DNA of 64,000 nucleotides. Origin: Melieria omissa (taxonomy: Eukaryota > Arthropoda > Insecta > Diptera > Ulidiidae). Where the stretch lies: assembly GCA_963971225.1 (NCBI GenBank), contig OZ020268.1, forward strand, positions 9,467,532 through 9,531,531. Direction: 5' to 3'. Of the stretch, positions 11,901-22,850 are shown one piece after another. Numbering within the stretch: the stretch's first letter is position 1; each line of letters starts with the position of its first letter. Both the position numbers and the translations under genes were made by a program. The notes beneath the pieces were generated by a model, which worked only from the letters and a program-made list of their open reading frames with translations, was not told the origin of the DNA and made no database searches.

Positions 11901-14900
11901 TTAGATTTTATTCAATAATACTCGCACAATATGTAAACATGTATGTATGTTTGTAAGTAACAATACACATTATCGACGTGCTTGAATCAGTTATCAAAAT
12001 TTACAACTCGCTAAGCAATAATTTCTATTACATTTAATTTTATGTATAAGTGTTTGTATGAAACAAACAAAAAAATTAAATAAACAAGATAACCACAATT
12101 GCAATGCCATCTGCCAAAGAACCATGAAATCAATAGATAATTTTTTACTCAGTGTAATAGACTTTGATATAAATAAATCAATTAACTCACATTACTGATG
12201 TATCTCAATCAGTTATCAGATTTATTAATGCGTTAGCACTCAGTTCTATTCATTTATTACTTGTATGTGTCTTTGGACATTACCACACAATTTTTAGATA
12301 ATCTATTTATAAAAAATGTTGTGTGATATATTTTAGCCTTGGCGGAACTGAGAAATTATTTTCTTATCAACACTTACATACAATCGTCATGGAATCTTAT
12401 TGACATTATAAGATAAGCCATAAAGACAAATATTTTCTGTAACCACGTGCATGAAAAGTGTAAAATGAAATCTGTTCTCATTATCCTCGATAGCGAGTGT
12501 TCAACTTTTTTATAATTTGTCATCAAATTGAAATTTGATTTGTCTGCACGCAGGGTATGAATAAGTCGTTCATAGCCAATCAAAAAATTCGTTTTTTCCT
12601 GTTACAATTGACCTCGATTGTTTCAATTGCTGCTTGATTACGTTCATATATAAATTGTTGATCAATTCTGCAAACAACGTCAACCTAATGCTATGTATTT
12701 TTTTTTTGTGAATGCACAAATAAAGTTCACCTATAATCTGCAAATGTTTTTGCAAAAATTATAAAACAAATTATTAGCAACAATTCAGATTGAGTCGTAA
12801 TCAGCAAAATTATTAGCTTTTTTCATATATTTCATGTAACATGAGCAGTTGTCGTGTCTAATTTCATGCCTTGAACCATAATTATCTGGTAATGGTACAT
12901 TAAAAGCTGCCTTAATTGTTTTATTTCGCAACGTGTTTCCTGTTTTCTTATATTTTAAGATTTGGCTATATTTAAATACCACTTAAAGTAATCTGAGACG
13001 TTATTCTTGTAAAGCATTCATACGGATTTTGTGTCTAGTAAAAAGTAATTTATATCATTGCATACAACTTTTTTCGAGTTTACTCCAAAATTTCTATAAA
13101 TAGGATTGTCTGTTTGTTCATTTACAACACGCAATACAAGATTCGTTTCACTTCTAACACATCACTTCAACATTTCCACCTTCACTCAACCAAGTGAATT
13201 AGTTCCCACGGCATCATTTCGCTAATGATAGCCAAAAATGTGCTTCTGTTGATTTAATAGTAACAAAAAAGATAAAACTAAGACCTAAACGTAGAAATTG
13301 CTGGTATGTCTTAAAATAGAGATAACTTACATTTTGACCGCAAGTTATGCCTAACCTTACTCAAAACTGTTTGCTGTTTGGCCAACATTTAAATTCACAT
13401 AAACGCGAACTTATAGTTAAGATAATTTCTTAACTTAATTATATTTATATTTGTTTTTGACTTGCCCCATGTACATACACACACACACAAAACGAACTAG
13501 AGAAGAAAGACAGCCGGTACTAAGGTAGATATGTATGTTGATAATATGTATCTATGTAGGCGCAAATGTGGTGTTGTGCGGCGTATGGAAGTCGTCATGA
13601 AGCAGTTAAAGTAGTAGAATAGAAAATACACATCATCCTTCTGAAATAATTTAACTTTTATAGGCGCCTGCAAACATCATAAAGTTGCTATGATTTATTT
13701 CTAAATTTGTTCAAAAGATAACACTGCATCACCTTTGGGGAGATGAAAAGGTTTAAATAGAAGTTCACTGTGCGGTCTTTCAGTAGTAACGAAAGTGTGC
13801 AAGTGTTCAAAAGTGCAACATTAAAAAAGAAATATAGTATAAATATTCATTTAAAATAAAAACGCAAAAGGTTGAGTTGAGTTTGAGACAAAATGGGTAA
13901 GATGTCTTTGTGGGAGTGTTAGAGATTAAGGAAAATTTCGACATAGAGACTTTTGTTAATCTAAAAAAAGGTTGTGAGGTGTGACTTATGTGGAGCTTTA
14001 AAAAATTTAGGCAAGAAATGAAGAAGAATGATTCTTCAAAAGATGTATTTGATACTAAGAATGGATATTGAATGGATCCTGGATTGCTTCAGTTATAGTG
14101 GAGAGGACAAAAAACAATAAAATAAAAACCATAAAATAACCGTTTAAATTTGGAATTTGAATTGGTTATAAAAAAAAAACTAATGAATATTTTTTGAAAA
14201 TTCTTGTTTTATTACAAAACTTGGACTTTGTTATTTAAGAATGAAAAACGAACGAAAGTACGCCATTCGGTCAACCCAAGTTTCAAGTACTTTTTCGATT
14301 GTTTCGGGTACAATTTCCTGAATGGTAACTTCGATTTCATGTTTGAAAGCTAAAATCGTCTCTGCATGGTTAGCGTAACACTTGTCCTTTACGGCTCCCA
14401 CAAAAAATTCCAACGAACATAATTCGCAGCTCCGAGGCGGCCAATTGACTTCAGAAATTCGGCTGATTATTCGATTTTCGAAAACGGTGCCCAAAAGTTC
14501 GATTGTTACGTGCCGGATGGTCATGAGCCTTCAGTTCTTGGACCAATTGAATTTTGGTGGCCTTCATACTGAGATCTTTATGCAAAATGATCAATTCCTG
14601 AGAGCGATGGCGAGTTGACGTTGATGGATGTTCACGCACATTTTCGGCAACATAAGCAATGTTTCCGGCTATGCGCACTGTGCGAGAACGGGAATGGGTT
14701 GTTTGGTCCATTAACGATCCAGTTTCACGAGCTCGTTTCACAAATTGATCCACAAACTGAGTTGAAGGCCAATCTTTTTTTGAAAATTTTTTTTTTATTT
14801 CTTACAGTTTGTGTTGAAGACTCGCCAAGACTGGAAGTAAATTTTTCCATATCGTAAATGTCAAACTTTTAACTAAATTACGAACACAAATTGAATGAAT

Positions 14901-17346
14901 AGTTCAAATTCCAAACGCTAGATGGACCATCCTGTAGTTAAAGAATTTAACTGACCTTAACCCCTTCTTCCAATAGTAAATTTTTGCAAATTTTCATCGA
15001 ATTTTTAAATCATTTTATTATCCTTAACTCATTTTTCCAAACTCTCTTTTTCAGTATTGTCAATTATACACACAGAACCGGTCAAGTCCAATGGTTACAA
15101 AAAAGATGCGGCCATCACATTCACAGAAGCTCTATCGCGTACCAGTAAGTTTCTTTTCAAAAACCTTGAGCTCTTCTCAAACATCTACACTTGACTACAC
15201 TAAAAATTACAACAATATTAACAACTAATTTTTTCTACATACTTACTCTTCTCAGATTTTGGCAAGTTCAACTATTTTCTCATATTCATCTCTGGCATGG
15301 TGCTGGCCAATGTTTTGCTGGAAACGGCCTCCATCGGCTTCATACTACCCATAGCACAGTGTGATCTCCAGTTGAGCACCCAGCAAATGGGCATTCTGAG
15401 TGCCATTAGCTTTGTGGGCATCATTGTCAGCTCGCATCTGTGGGGCTTTCTCGCCGACACCAAGGGCCGTCGGCGTGTAATAAGGCCCACTTTGTTGGCC
15501 GCATTCGTAGTCACCGTGTTTGCCAGTTTCTCGCACACATTCTGGGTAATGTTGCTGCTGCGTTTCATTAATGGATTTCTGTAAGTTTGAACATTTTCCA
15601 AACAAATTTGTTTAATTTTAAGTTCTCAAATTTTTTTTATTGATTGAAGTGACTCTGAACAGAGAATTATTTGATTCCAAACTTGATTTGCATGCACCCA
15701 CTTTTTGTTTTTAGTGTATCTGGCGGCTCGGCTACCATCTACGCTTACCTGGGCGAATTCCATTCGGATAAGACGCGCTCACGTGCCGTGATGGGTTCAT
15801 CGTTTATTTTTGCCATTGGTGCCATGCTGCTGCCGCTAATAGCACTCAGCATTATTAGCCAAGACTGGATGTTTCATTTGCCTTTCCTGGGCATCGACTA
15901 CAAGCCGTGGCGTTTCTTCATGATCGTCGTCGGCATACCAGGTTTCCTGTGTGGCCTGTCACTTGTCGCATTGCCGGAGAGCCCAAAGTTTCTGCTGGCC
16001 GTTGGCAAAGAGGAGGAGGCACTGGAAGTCTTGCAGACAATGCACCGCTGGAATGGCGGCAAAGAACCTTTGAAGGTACGCACAGAGTTGCACACATTTC
16101 AGCCAATGCGGTTTTCCATATAAATTCAAATAAAATATCTCTTGCAGATCTCACACATTTTGCCCGAGGAGGACATTACCAGCTCTACACTGCAACTTAA
16201 CAATCGGAGCACTTCAAAGTCCAACTTTGTGCTCGCCTTCCTGCATAGCATGTGGAATCAAACGGTGCCGCTCTTCCAGAAAAAGTATCTGCGCATCACG
16301 CTGATTGTTTGCAACATGCAGTTCTGGCTGTATGTGACCACCAATGGCCTCTACATGTGGTTCCCGCACATTATCAACAGCATGTCCGAGTTCATGAATG
16401 CCCATCCGGGCGAGCACATGAAAATCTGCTCCATTGTTTACAACAAACACGAGAATATCTACAAAACCGATGGTGTAAGCAAAGCATTACTTTAGCCTGG
16501 CGAGGTCTTCAAAAGTCTAACTCTGGTTTTTTTCTTTACAGTCCATGGATTGCATTACAAAGCTGGAGAACGACACCTACTTCTACTCCTTTCTGATGGA
16601 AGTTCTGTACGCCGCCTCGTTTGCGTTCATCGGTGTGATTATAAATCGCGTCGGCAAGATAACAATACTGTGTAAGTGGTCAGCTATAACCAGGGGCGGA
16701 TTTAGAAAAATATTTCGGGGGGGTTTCAAAAAGTAATCCTTTGATATTCATAAATTGTCTTTTAATTTAATGTAGTTTTAATGTCGATCCTAATATTTCG
16801 GGGGGGGGGGTTTCAACCCCCAAAAAACCCCCCTGAATCCGCCACTGGCTATAACCAAAAGCAATTTTCGTTTGATTGATGTTCGTTCAATTTCAACTTT
16901 TCTTCCCCTAGTTGGCTCAACGATCGTGTTCACCACCTGCGGTCTGGTGGCGGTCTTTATTAGTAATCCCTCCATAGCAGCTTATTTGTACGTGCTGTAC
17001 TTTTTGGTGGGCGTGGCCATAAATGTGCTGGGCGCAGCTACAGTCGACCTGTATCCCACACATCTGCGGTAATTAGTTGCCACATTGACTTCAATTATTT
17101 CCCTGTGCAAATAAATTATTCTTGAATTCTTATAGCGGAATGGCCATTTGCATATCGCTAATGGTTGGCCGAGTGGGCAGTGTTGTGGGCGCCAATATTG
17201 CCGGCGCGCTCCTGTCCAGCAACTGCGAACTGACATTCTATCTCGCCTGCGCTGCGTTGTACGTGTGCGCCTTCCTGGCGCTGCTAATACCGCGCAAGAA
17301 GGCGGACGAGGCTGCCAAGCCCAAAGATTCGATTGAGGCTTCTTGA
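5939..17346 (+). CDS. SV2-like MFS transporter, copy 2, two alternative first exons
   Basis: A complete 12-helix-type MFS carrier of the SV2-related group. Coding exons are 5939..5999 (or alternatively 13893..13896), 15055..15144, 15256..15580, 15715..16075, 16148..16474, 16542..16671, 16912..17068 and 17136..17346. The distal form is 1662 bp (553 aa) and the proximal form 1605 bp (534 aa). Both first exons end in phase 1, so both join exon 2 in frame. The distal form adds a polar 20-residue N-terminus. The MFS motif A loop GFLADTKGRRRV lies near residue 114 and PESPKFLL near 246. Exon phases match copy 3 exactly, and lengths match for every exon except the first and last. Intron 1 is about 9 kb and carries several repeats. 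Substrate is unknown. Subcellular placement in a vesicle or plasma membrane is inference from the family. Confidence 0.9.
9462..9663. repeat. Imperfect two-copy tandem duplication (~101 bp unit)
   Basis: The block starting ATAAGTCAGATATTAAC at 9462 recurs at 9563 as ATAAATCAGATATTAAC. The following CTTTT..GCTTT..ATCA..CATTTTATTT..ATTTATTTATTTT segment keeps its order. The copies are diverged, so this is an old local duplication. Confidence 0.6.
9754..10483. mobile_element. TTAA-flanked fold-back MITE (~730 bp)
   Basis: The left end reads TTAAGGGGACAGTCCCCTCA. The right end read inward on the other strand is TTAAGGGTCCCCTCAAG, so both ends carry TTAA and share TCCCCTCAAG. The two halves are imperfect inverted copies along most of their length. 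For example, TCCGTAGTTC.CATAG occurs in both arms close to the centre (about 10050 and 10170), and CCCGCAAAT occurs near 9970 (inverted) and 10272. There is no ORF. TTAA flanks suggest mobilisation by a piggyBac-type transposase; that is inference. Confidence 0.7.
13752..13785 (+). promoter_or_regulatory. Putative proximal core promoter of SV2-like copy 2
   Basis: TTTAAATA at 13752 is followed by an initiator TTCAGT at 13779-13784, with its A at 13782, 30 bp from the TATA start. The minimal exon ATGG at 13893-13896 and a consensus donor GTAAGA follow about 110 bp downstream. This supports a second transcription start about 9.6 kb from the distal one. Confidence 0.55.
14228..14936 (-). mobile_element. 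Decayed DDE transposon, DUF4817-type, internally deleted
   Basis: Reading the minus strand, an N-terminal segment (about 14753 to 14540) has the insect DUF4817-transposon hallmarks FVKR.RETGS, R.RTVR..NIA.VAE and HPSTSTRHRSQ. A frameshifted C-terminal segment (14524 to 14231) carries WPPRSCEL, KDKCYAN and PETIEKVLETW. The central catalytic part is missing and the third acidic block is altered, so it cannot encode a working enzyme. The right edge contains GATGGACCATCCTGTA, typical of termini in this group. The left edge is approximate. It lies in intron 1 of SV2-like copy 2. Confidence 0.7.
16691..16847. mobile_element. hAT-type MITE, 157 bp, with 8-bp target duplication
   Basis: The element starts CAGGGGCGGATT and ends AATCCGCCACTG, an inverted repeat. 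It is flanked on both sides by the identical octamer GCTATAAC (16683-16690 and 16848-16855). Runs of G (16801 onward) and C (about 16817-16833) sit next to the right end. Eight-base target duplications are characteristic of hAT-superfamily insertion. It lies inside the sixth intron of the distal-isoform model of SV2-like copy 2, between functional donor and acceptor sites, and encodes nothing. Confidence 0.85.
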
Positions 17347-17520
17347 GCGTCGAAAGTGCTTTAGACTAAATTAGTGGGCGTGTTTGTGCTGTATTTTATG
17401 AATGTTTCTGCGTGACGTGTGAGATGCGAATATTTTACTTTTTTTATATTTTACTTTTACAACAATGTGTGCTTGTCAGTTAAGGTATTTAAATTTATAT
17501 AAGTTATAAAAACTAAGCAA

Positions 17521-17526
17521 AATAAA
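17521..17526 (+). terminator. poly(A) signal, SV2-like copy 2
   Basis: AATAAA lies about 175 bp after the stop codon, followed by a TGTGTTTATTT downstream element. It is a good candidate for 3' end formation. Confidence 0.6.
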
Positions 17527-18293
17527 GCAGTGTTAAAACAACAAACTTGTGTTTATTTATGAATTCATTTGGAACCACAGTGCGCACAGCGTTGGCTGGT
17601 TATTTGAGTTGGCTGGCACATAGTTACCCAAAAATGTGGTGCTGCCAGTTATCTGGAGATTTGCTAAACAATATTTGTGTTTGATAAATACGTATAATAC
17701 GTGTTAACGCCAACGCCTTCGCGAATGTTACACTTAGTCATAAGTAATTTTTAGGGTTTTATTTTTATATTTTATATTTGTTTTCACTTTTATAGCTGAG
17801 CCCTTGTCTTGCTCCCCCACAAGTGACATTGAGTGCGCCAAACAAAAACACGATCTTTATGACATACTCTCTCGAAGATTAAGCACTGCTAAAGGGATTT
17901 GAAGATTTAGCTGAAATTTATGATTTCCAGATTTGCATGCGATAAGTACAAACGGCTAGTACAAGCAATCATACGGACATACCATCTTACGTACAAATGA
18001 GCAACATACATACATATCTACGTATTTTTAAACCAGTGATGTCTTAAAAATTCTTTGAGGATGTGAAATTTAAGTTAAAAGGTTTTCTTTTATACAATGC
18101 AACAAAGTAAACCGAATTCTCTCTTTACAAGAATTTTTTACACGAATTAAAAAGAAAAAAAATGTCTCTTTTTACACGAATTGTTTTGTTTTAACACAAT
18201 TTTAAGTATTCTAGGAATTTTTCTTGAATCTCATAGAGCACGCATAAGCACGAAATAAATTAAGTAAACTCTAACAAGAATTGTTTAATATTG

Positions 18294-18361
18294 TTTACAC
18301 CTAATTCTCTTTTTACACGAATTTTTTGGGAACATTGTGTAAAAAGAGAATTAGGTGTAAA
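18294..18361. repeat. Perfect 25-bp inverted repeat, 18-bp spacer
   Basis: The arm at 18294-18318 (contains CCTAATTCTCTTTTTACAC) is exactly inverted at 18337-18361 (GTGTAAAAAGAGAATTAGG). Variants of the TTCTCT..TTTACA.GAATT motif also occur singly near 18115, 18140 and 18165. No flanking target duplication is obvious. Confidence 0.75.
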
Positions 18362-18574
18362 AGAAAAATATTTTTTAAGTGACCATATTCAAAGCTAATG
18401 TTTTCTATTTACACATAAATGATCACAAGATTTTCAAGAAAGGATTCTTGAAGGGATTCGTCTACTTTTATCGTTGTCCACATGAAATAGATGAGATTTA
18501 TTACACATATTTATTTATTACTCACAAAAGCGCTCTAGGCAGACAATGACAAAACCTCCAAGAGTGAAAGAAAA

Positions 18575-18985
18575 ACTGCCACCTGGTCAAACTATTAAAG
18601 GAAAGGTCTAACGACAACAGTTGATTCGTTTGAACCGAATAATTAAAGACACACGGGCCAGAATTTGATGACATGATGACAATGCTCTATCGGTCAAAAG
18701 ATATGAAGAAAATGTTGGATGGGAACAGCTACCCTACCCGTCGTATAGCCCGGACACAGAGTCTTCTGAATACAATTTTTTTGGATCCATGCAGAACGTC
18801 ATATCAAGAATTCGCTTCACTTTATTTGATGAAATTAAGAAATGGCTCAGTACGTTTTTGGCCTCCAAGCCGGTTTTTTTTTAAGGTATACATACATAAA
18901 TTACTAGAAATATTTGAACTAGTAGTAACTAGCCACGGACAATACTTTGAACATTGGATGCACCATCTTTTCACAATAAAGCTTC
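18575..18985 (+). pseudogene. Mariner transposase 3' relic
   Basis: Across shifting plus-strand frames there are remnants of the C-terminal half of a mariner transposase. In order they are QQLIRLNR, a degraded second-Asp region, a YPSYSPDTESSEYNFF block corresponding to the family's third-Asp motif, ISRIRFT, FLASKP, IHKLLEIFE and SHGQYFEHW. Several frameshifts and stops separate them. The 5' half and both terminal repeats were not identified. An old dead copy. Confidence 0.7.
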
Positions 18986-20760
18986 AATAAAAAACAAAAA
19001 ACCGTACGAATTAATTCACACTACCAATACCAACCACCGTTCGGATTTGATGTTAAACTGTAGGCCTCCTCACTCCGATTTGTTCCTTTCCCCAATCCGT
19101 TTGAAAGGTGTGTTGTAATACATGTTGAAAAACGGTATTGCATACACATTTCAAACAGGTTGGAAACGTGCTATCATAACGGGGCCCCTAACGACGCCTA
19201 ATTGGTCTCATAAAGGGGCAGAAACTCTAACCTAATTACCTACCAATCTATCTTGGTAGTGTATTTCTATAACAATATGAAGAAGGCGTTCCATCGTTCT
19301 GTAGTATCTGTTAACATATTTCAATTTTCTAATCCTATTATGTAAAGTGGAAGCCTTAAAAACTATGTTTTAATATTTCGTGTTAAAATTAAACCCTCGT
19401 AAAAAATTATTATTATTATTTAAAATTGCAGAATCCCAAAACACCTGCAATAAATTTTTGTGTCTCTTGTGGAAAAAGTTATTTCTATACAACTTCATAC
19501 ACCTGTTTGTCCACACAAATGATTCAGATTAACACTGAAAATTTGTGAATAAGGAAATAGTAAATTATCTAAATATGTGCGTAAGGAAAGAAGAAAGACA
19601 AGAAGTCAAAACAGATAAGAAACGATAAGAGTATAGTTGAGTTGAATTATATTAAATTGGAGTGGGTTAAAAAGGATGGCTGAAATATTTGTACACACAA
19701 ACAACAACACATTCCTTACCCAAAATACACATAAACACAAGAATATGTCGCACGATTTATGCATTTATTTTTATGCGAACATATCAAATGCGTTCATGAA
19801 TAAATGTTTTATTGAATGGGAGCTGAAGGTTGAAATGATAAAGAAATAATTTATTTGAAATTAGTATGAAACTTCTAGTTCTACATACATACAAATGTGT
19901 ATTGTGTGCTATATGTAGTTATTTGCAGCATAAAATTATGCTGCTCTTATTAATCAATGAATTGTTTGACCGAATTTATCTACTTTATTGCTAACAATTA
20001 AACAACACAATAATTCTTTCTAAATTCTAAAATTTAGAGTCTAAATCAACTAATTAAATTTCAAATATTGCTATTGTTTATGTATTCTGAGGGTAACTTT
20101 TGACTACATCACTCTTTCCTCCTCCTTCCTAGCCCTTATTTCTTACTTTCTTCCTCTAGTTCTTGATTCAAAGGCTGCACTTACAGTTGAAATTTCTCCA
20201 CATTTATGTTTAAGAAGTTGCATCAATCTCAGCTACAATAGAAGCAACTTACAATTGCATATCTAAAACAAATAAACCGCGATTTTTATTGGTTAATTTT
20301 GCAGTCATTGCCGGCGCTATGTCTTCTGTGACCCATGTTAATCATTTACAGAAGAAAACCAAATATTATGTATGCATAGAAAAGGGCACAATTTATATTT
20401 TGATAAAAACACATAGGTACTAATAATATGAATACAATATATAAATTTATAAATTTATACTCATAGTTATGTGCCAAATATTCAAATGACAGTTGCTGCT
20501 CTGCAGAGCCACATTTGAATAAAAGCGTTGCCAACTGACTTAACACACTTTATGAGTTGTAAAATGTCACGAATGTGTCTAGCGAAATGCGTCTTCGCAT
20601 TTAACACTTAAATGCTCGTTGTTGTTTTAAGAAATATCTATGTATATGTGTGCAAAAATTTCGTTTGCTGATCAGCTTTCTAATGCAAACAAATAGGGGC
20701 TTTTCAAGAGCTACGACTGAACTGTGTCTTGTGTATTGTGTATTGTTGTTATTTATTTGC

Positions 20761-21119
20761 TTAATCATTTCGCTATTTTGTTGCCATATGGCAAACTGCT
20801 ACTTTGTGGACGTCTGAACCCTCTTTGGTTTCAAGAATACATTTTTTGTTAGTCCCTAAAATACTTTGAAGTTTTAGGAAAAATACGAAATTAGTAAACC
20901 GAATATTAAAGTTTAAAGAAGAGAAGTATAGACTTTTTTTTAATGGTGTATATTGACATAGTAAAGGAAGAAGAAGCAGATGAATTAGATAACTTTTTAA
21001 TTTGACATTTTCATCAATTGATAATTTTTTATGTAATGAAAAAATAAAAAAAATGAATTTTTTTAAGTAAATGAAGAAATATTCAAATTTTCGTTATGCG
21101 TAAAAAGTTTTATGTTTAA
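20761..21119 (-). mobile_element. TTAA-flanked MITE family, copy A (partial, inverted)
   Basis: Reverse-complement homologue of the elements at 25318-25838 and 31388-31905. Shared blocks include the CGTTATGCGTAAAAAG tract near 21092, the GAAGAAGAAGCAGA tract near 20968 and GCCATATGGC near 20783. The outer end carries TTAA at 20761. Homology stops at the internal TTAA (21116), where another TTAA-bounded sequence begins, and the remaining part of the family consensus does not resume beyond it. Confidence 0.65.
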
Positions 21120-22275
21120 CCCTAATCCGTCGTTCGGGTGATTTTTCACCCATTTTCAACTTTGGGATGCTAGAACTTTGTATTTGTAGCAAACCAATAT
21201 AAGTTTTAGAAATTACGTGGGTGACGTTCGGGTGAAATTTCACCCATACACAAATTGTATGGAAATTCAACGCAACACATACAGAAAATGCCATAAAATT
21301 ACGTCATTGGATTGAAAGTCGTTTTGCGCCTTTGGAAAATATTCAATTTTTTCGAAACTGTTAATGTTGATATTGTTACAGAAATCGTTTGAGTTAAAAT
21401 TGCTACCAAAAAGTGTAACCAAGCCAATGCCACGAACTATGAATGTTATTTTATAAAAATAGGTTGGGTACGCCTACCCATTATGAGCCATTTTATCCAA
21501 TTTTTTCATTATTATGGAATTTGTTTGCTAAAATGTGATTTAACGCCAATATATTCTAAAAAAAGGGGAAATGTCTAATTTTGAAGAAGGTCTAATTTTG
21601 AAGAATAATTTTTATAATAGTCTCGCCGTTATAAAGTTCTACGGATATCAAATAAACAAAAAATATATCCTTGAAGCAACTTTACCGCACTCTTTCCATA
21701 CTTTAAATGTCGAATTTAGAAAAAATACGTATATTGTTATTGCTTTTTTAGTATACATATACACAATTTTTAAACAATCTGACCAAAAAACAATGTCCGT
21801 CCATATAAGCTTCACCACCTCCTTTCCGCCCTTTCAAGGTCGACGTTTTTGAAATTGCTTCTTTTTAAGGGTTGACTTTCTAAAATGCAACTTTTGACCA
21901 AATTTCATCATTATAGCTCCAGCGGTTTGGGCTCGGTGATGATAAAATAATATATAACCATATACGAGTATATTCGATTTTTTTTTAACTATTATATATA
22001 TTTTTTGAAAACAAACACAAATTTTGAAGTTAGCAGCCCAAACTTACTTAGACTGCAAAGTTTCAGCGAATGTCACGTCCTCCTTCTATTTTTGCCGCAA
22101 TTTTGTATGGAGTCGAAGCACTGTGCGTTCGCCCCTTTCGCACCTTACTCGCTGTATCGCTGTATTGGAAACAAATATCACTTTCCTTGGTATAACTTTC
22201 CTTGCCTTTATCTCAAATATTTAAAGTCTCATAGTTTTTTTCATAATTTTTCAGTTTTTAGCATTTAAGGGTTAA
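21116..22275. mobile_element. piggyBac-like non-autonomous element (~1.15 kb), TTAA at both ends
   Basis: The left boundary reads TTAACCCTAATCCGTCG and the right boundary AAGGGTTAA, giving TTAA duplications with CCC/GGG inner termini as in piggyBac elements. Near the left end the motif CGTTCGGGTGA..TTTCACCC occurs twice (about 21132 and 21227), a sub-terminal palindromic repeat. The only sizeable ORF (21571-21852, 93 codons) does not resemble piggyBac transposase. The right end is the less certain boundary. Confidence 0.55.
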
Positions 22276-22850
22276 TATCGAAATTCAAATTATTTGTGTA
22301 ATCACGTGATGGGAGTTTTTGTTTTTGTGACTACTTAATAAAAAAGCGGTTAGTGGATGGTGTTACCAGCTTACGTAGTTTTGAGAAGCATTAAAATCTA
22401 AGTTGCAAGCATCAACCACGAAGGAGTTATTCGAACAGTTGCCGCTCTTAACGGCCGCTTGCATCGCCTTCAAAGTGAGAGAAGAAACGGAGGTGGAAAG
22501 TTACAGCTCGGAAGCTGCCAACAACAAATTACTTGTGCATTTATTCAAATTTAAGTCCATTATACAATAACAAACTACTCGACTAAAACTAATCAAATCA
22601 ATGCTCTGCTTTGGCGCTTTCTGTGCTTAGTTCAGTCTCAGAAGGAGAGCATTTCGCCTATAACTGGTAACTCCGTGTTCCATGAAATAAAATAAACAAT
22701 TGGCAAAACTAAAACCTGCGCCAAACGCTGTGCACATATTCGTGTTGACGGTGGAGTCTAACGGTTGGATCGCTGTTAGCTGATAGTTAAAAGCTGTAAG
22801 CGTGGCTCAAATCAAGTTTCTTTCTGCTTACTAAAATCATAAACGAAAAC

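Larger units (their letters stand above)
6000..13740. other. Long first intron of SV2-like copy 2, no coding exon seen
   Basis: AT-rich intronic DNA between the distal first exon and the proximal promoter. It contains a TTAA-flanked fold-back element (9754-10483), an imperfect tandem duplication (9462-9663) and A-rich runs near 8600-8660. Short ORFs of 60-100 codons show no recognisable domain and no conserved composition. Nothing else is supported. Confidence 0.5.
17527..22850. other. Intergenic DNA between SV2-like copies 2 and 3
   Basis: AT-rich DNA without a recognisable gene. It holds a perfect 25-bp hairpin (18294-18361), a mariner transposase relic (18575-18985) and two abutting TTAA-flanked elements (20761-22275). 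The promoter of copy 3 should lie in the last few hundred bases, but no convincing TATA/initiator pair stands out. The stretch 19020-19270 is GC-richer and repeat-like but unassigned. Confidence 0.5.
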
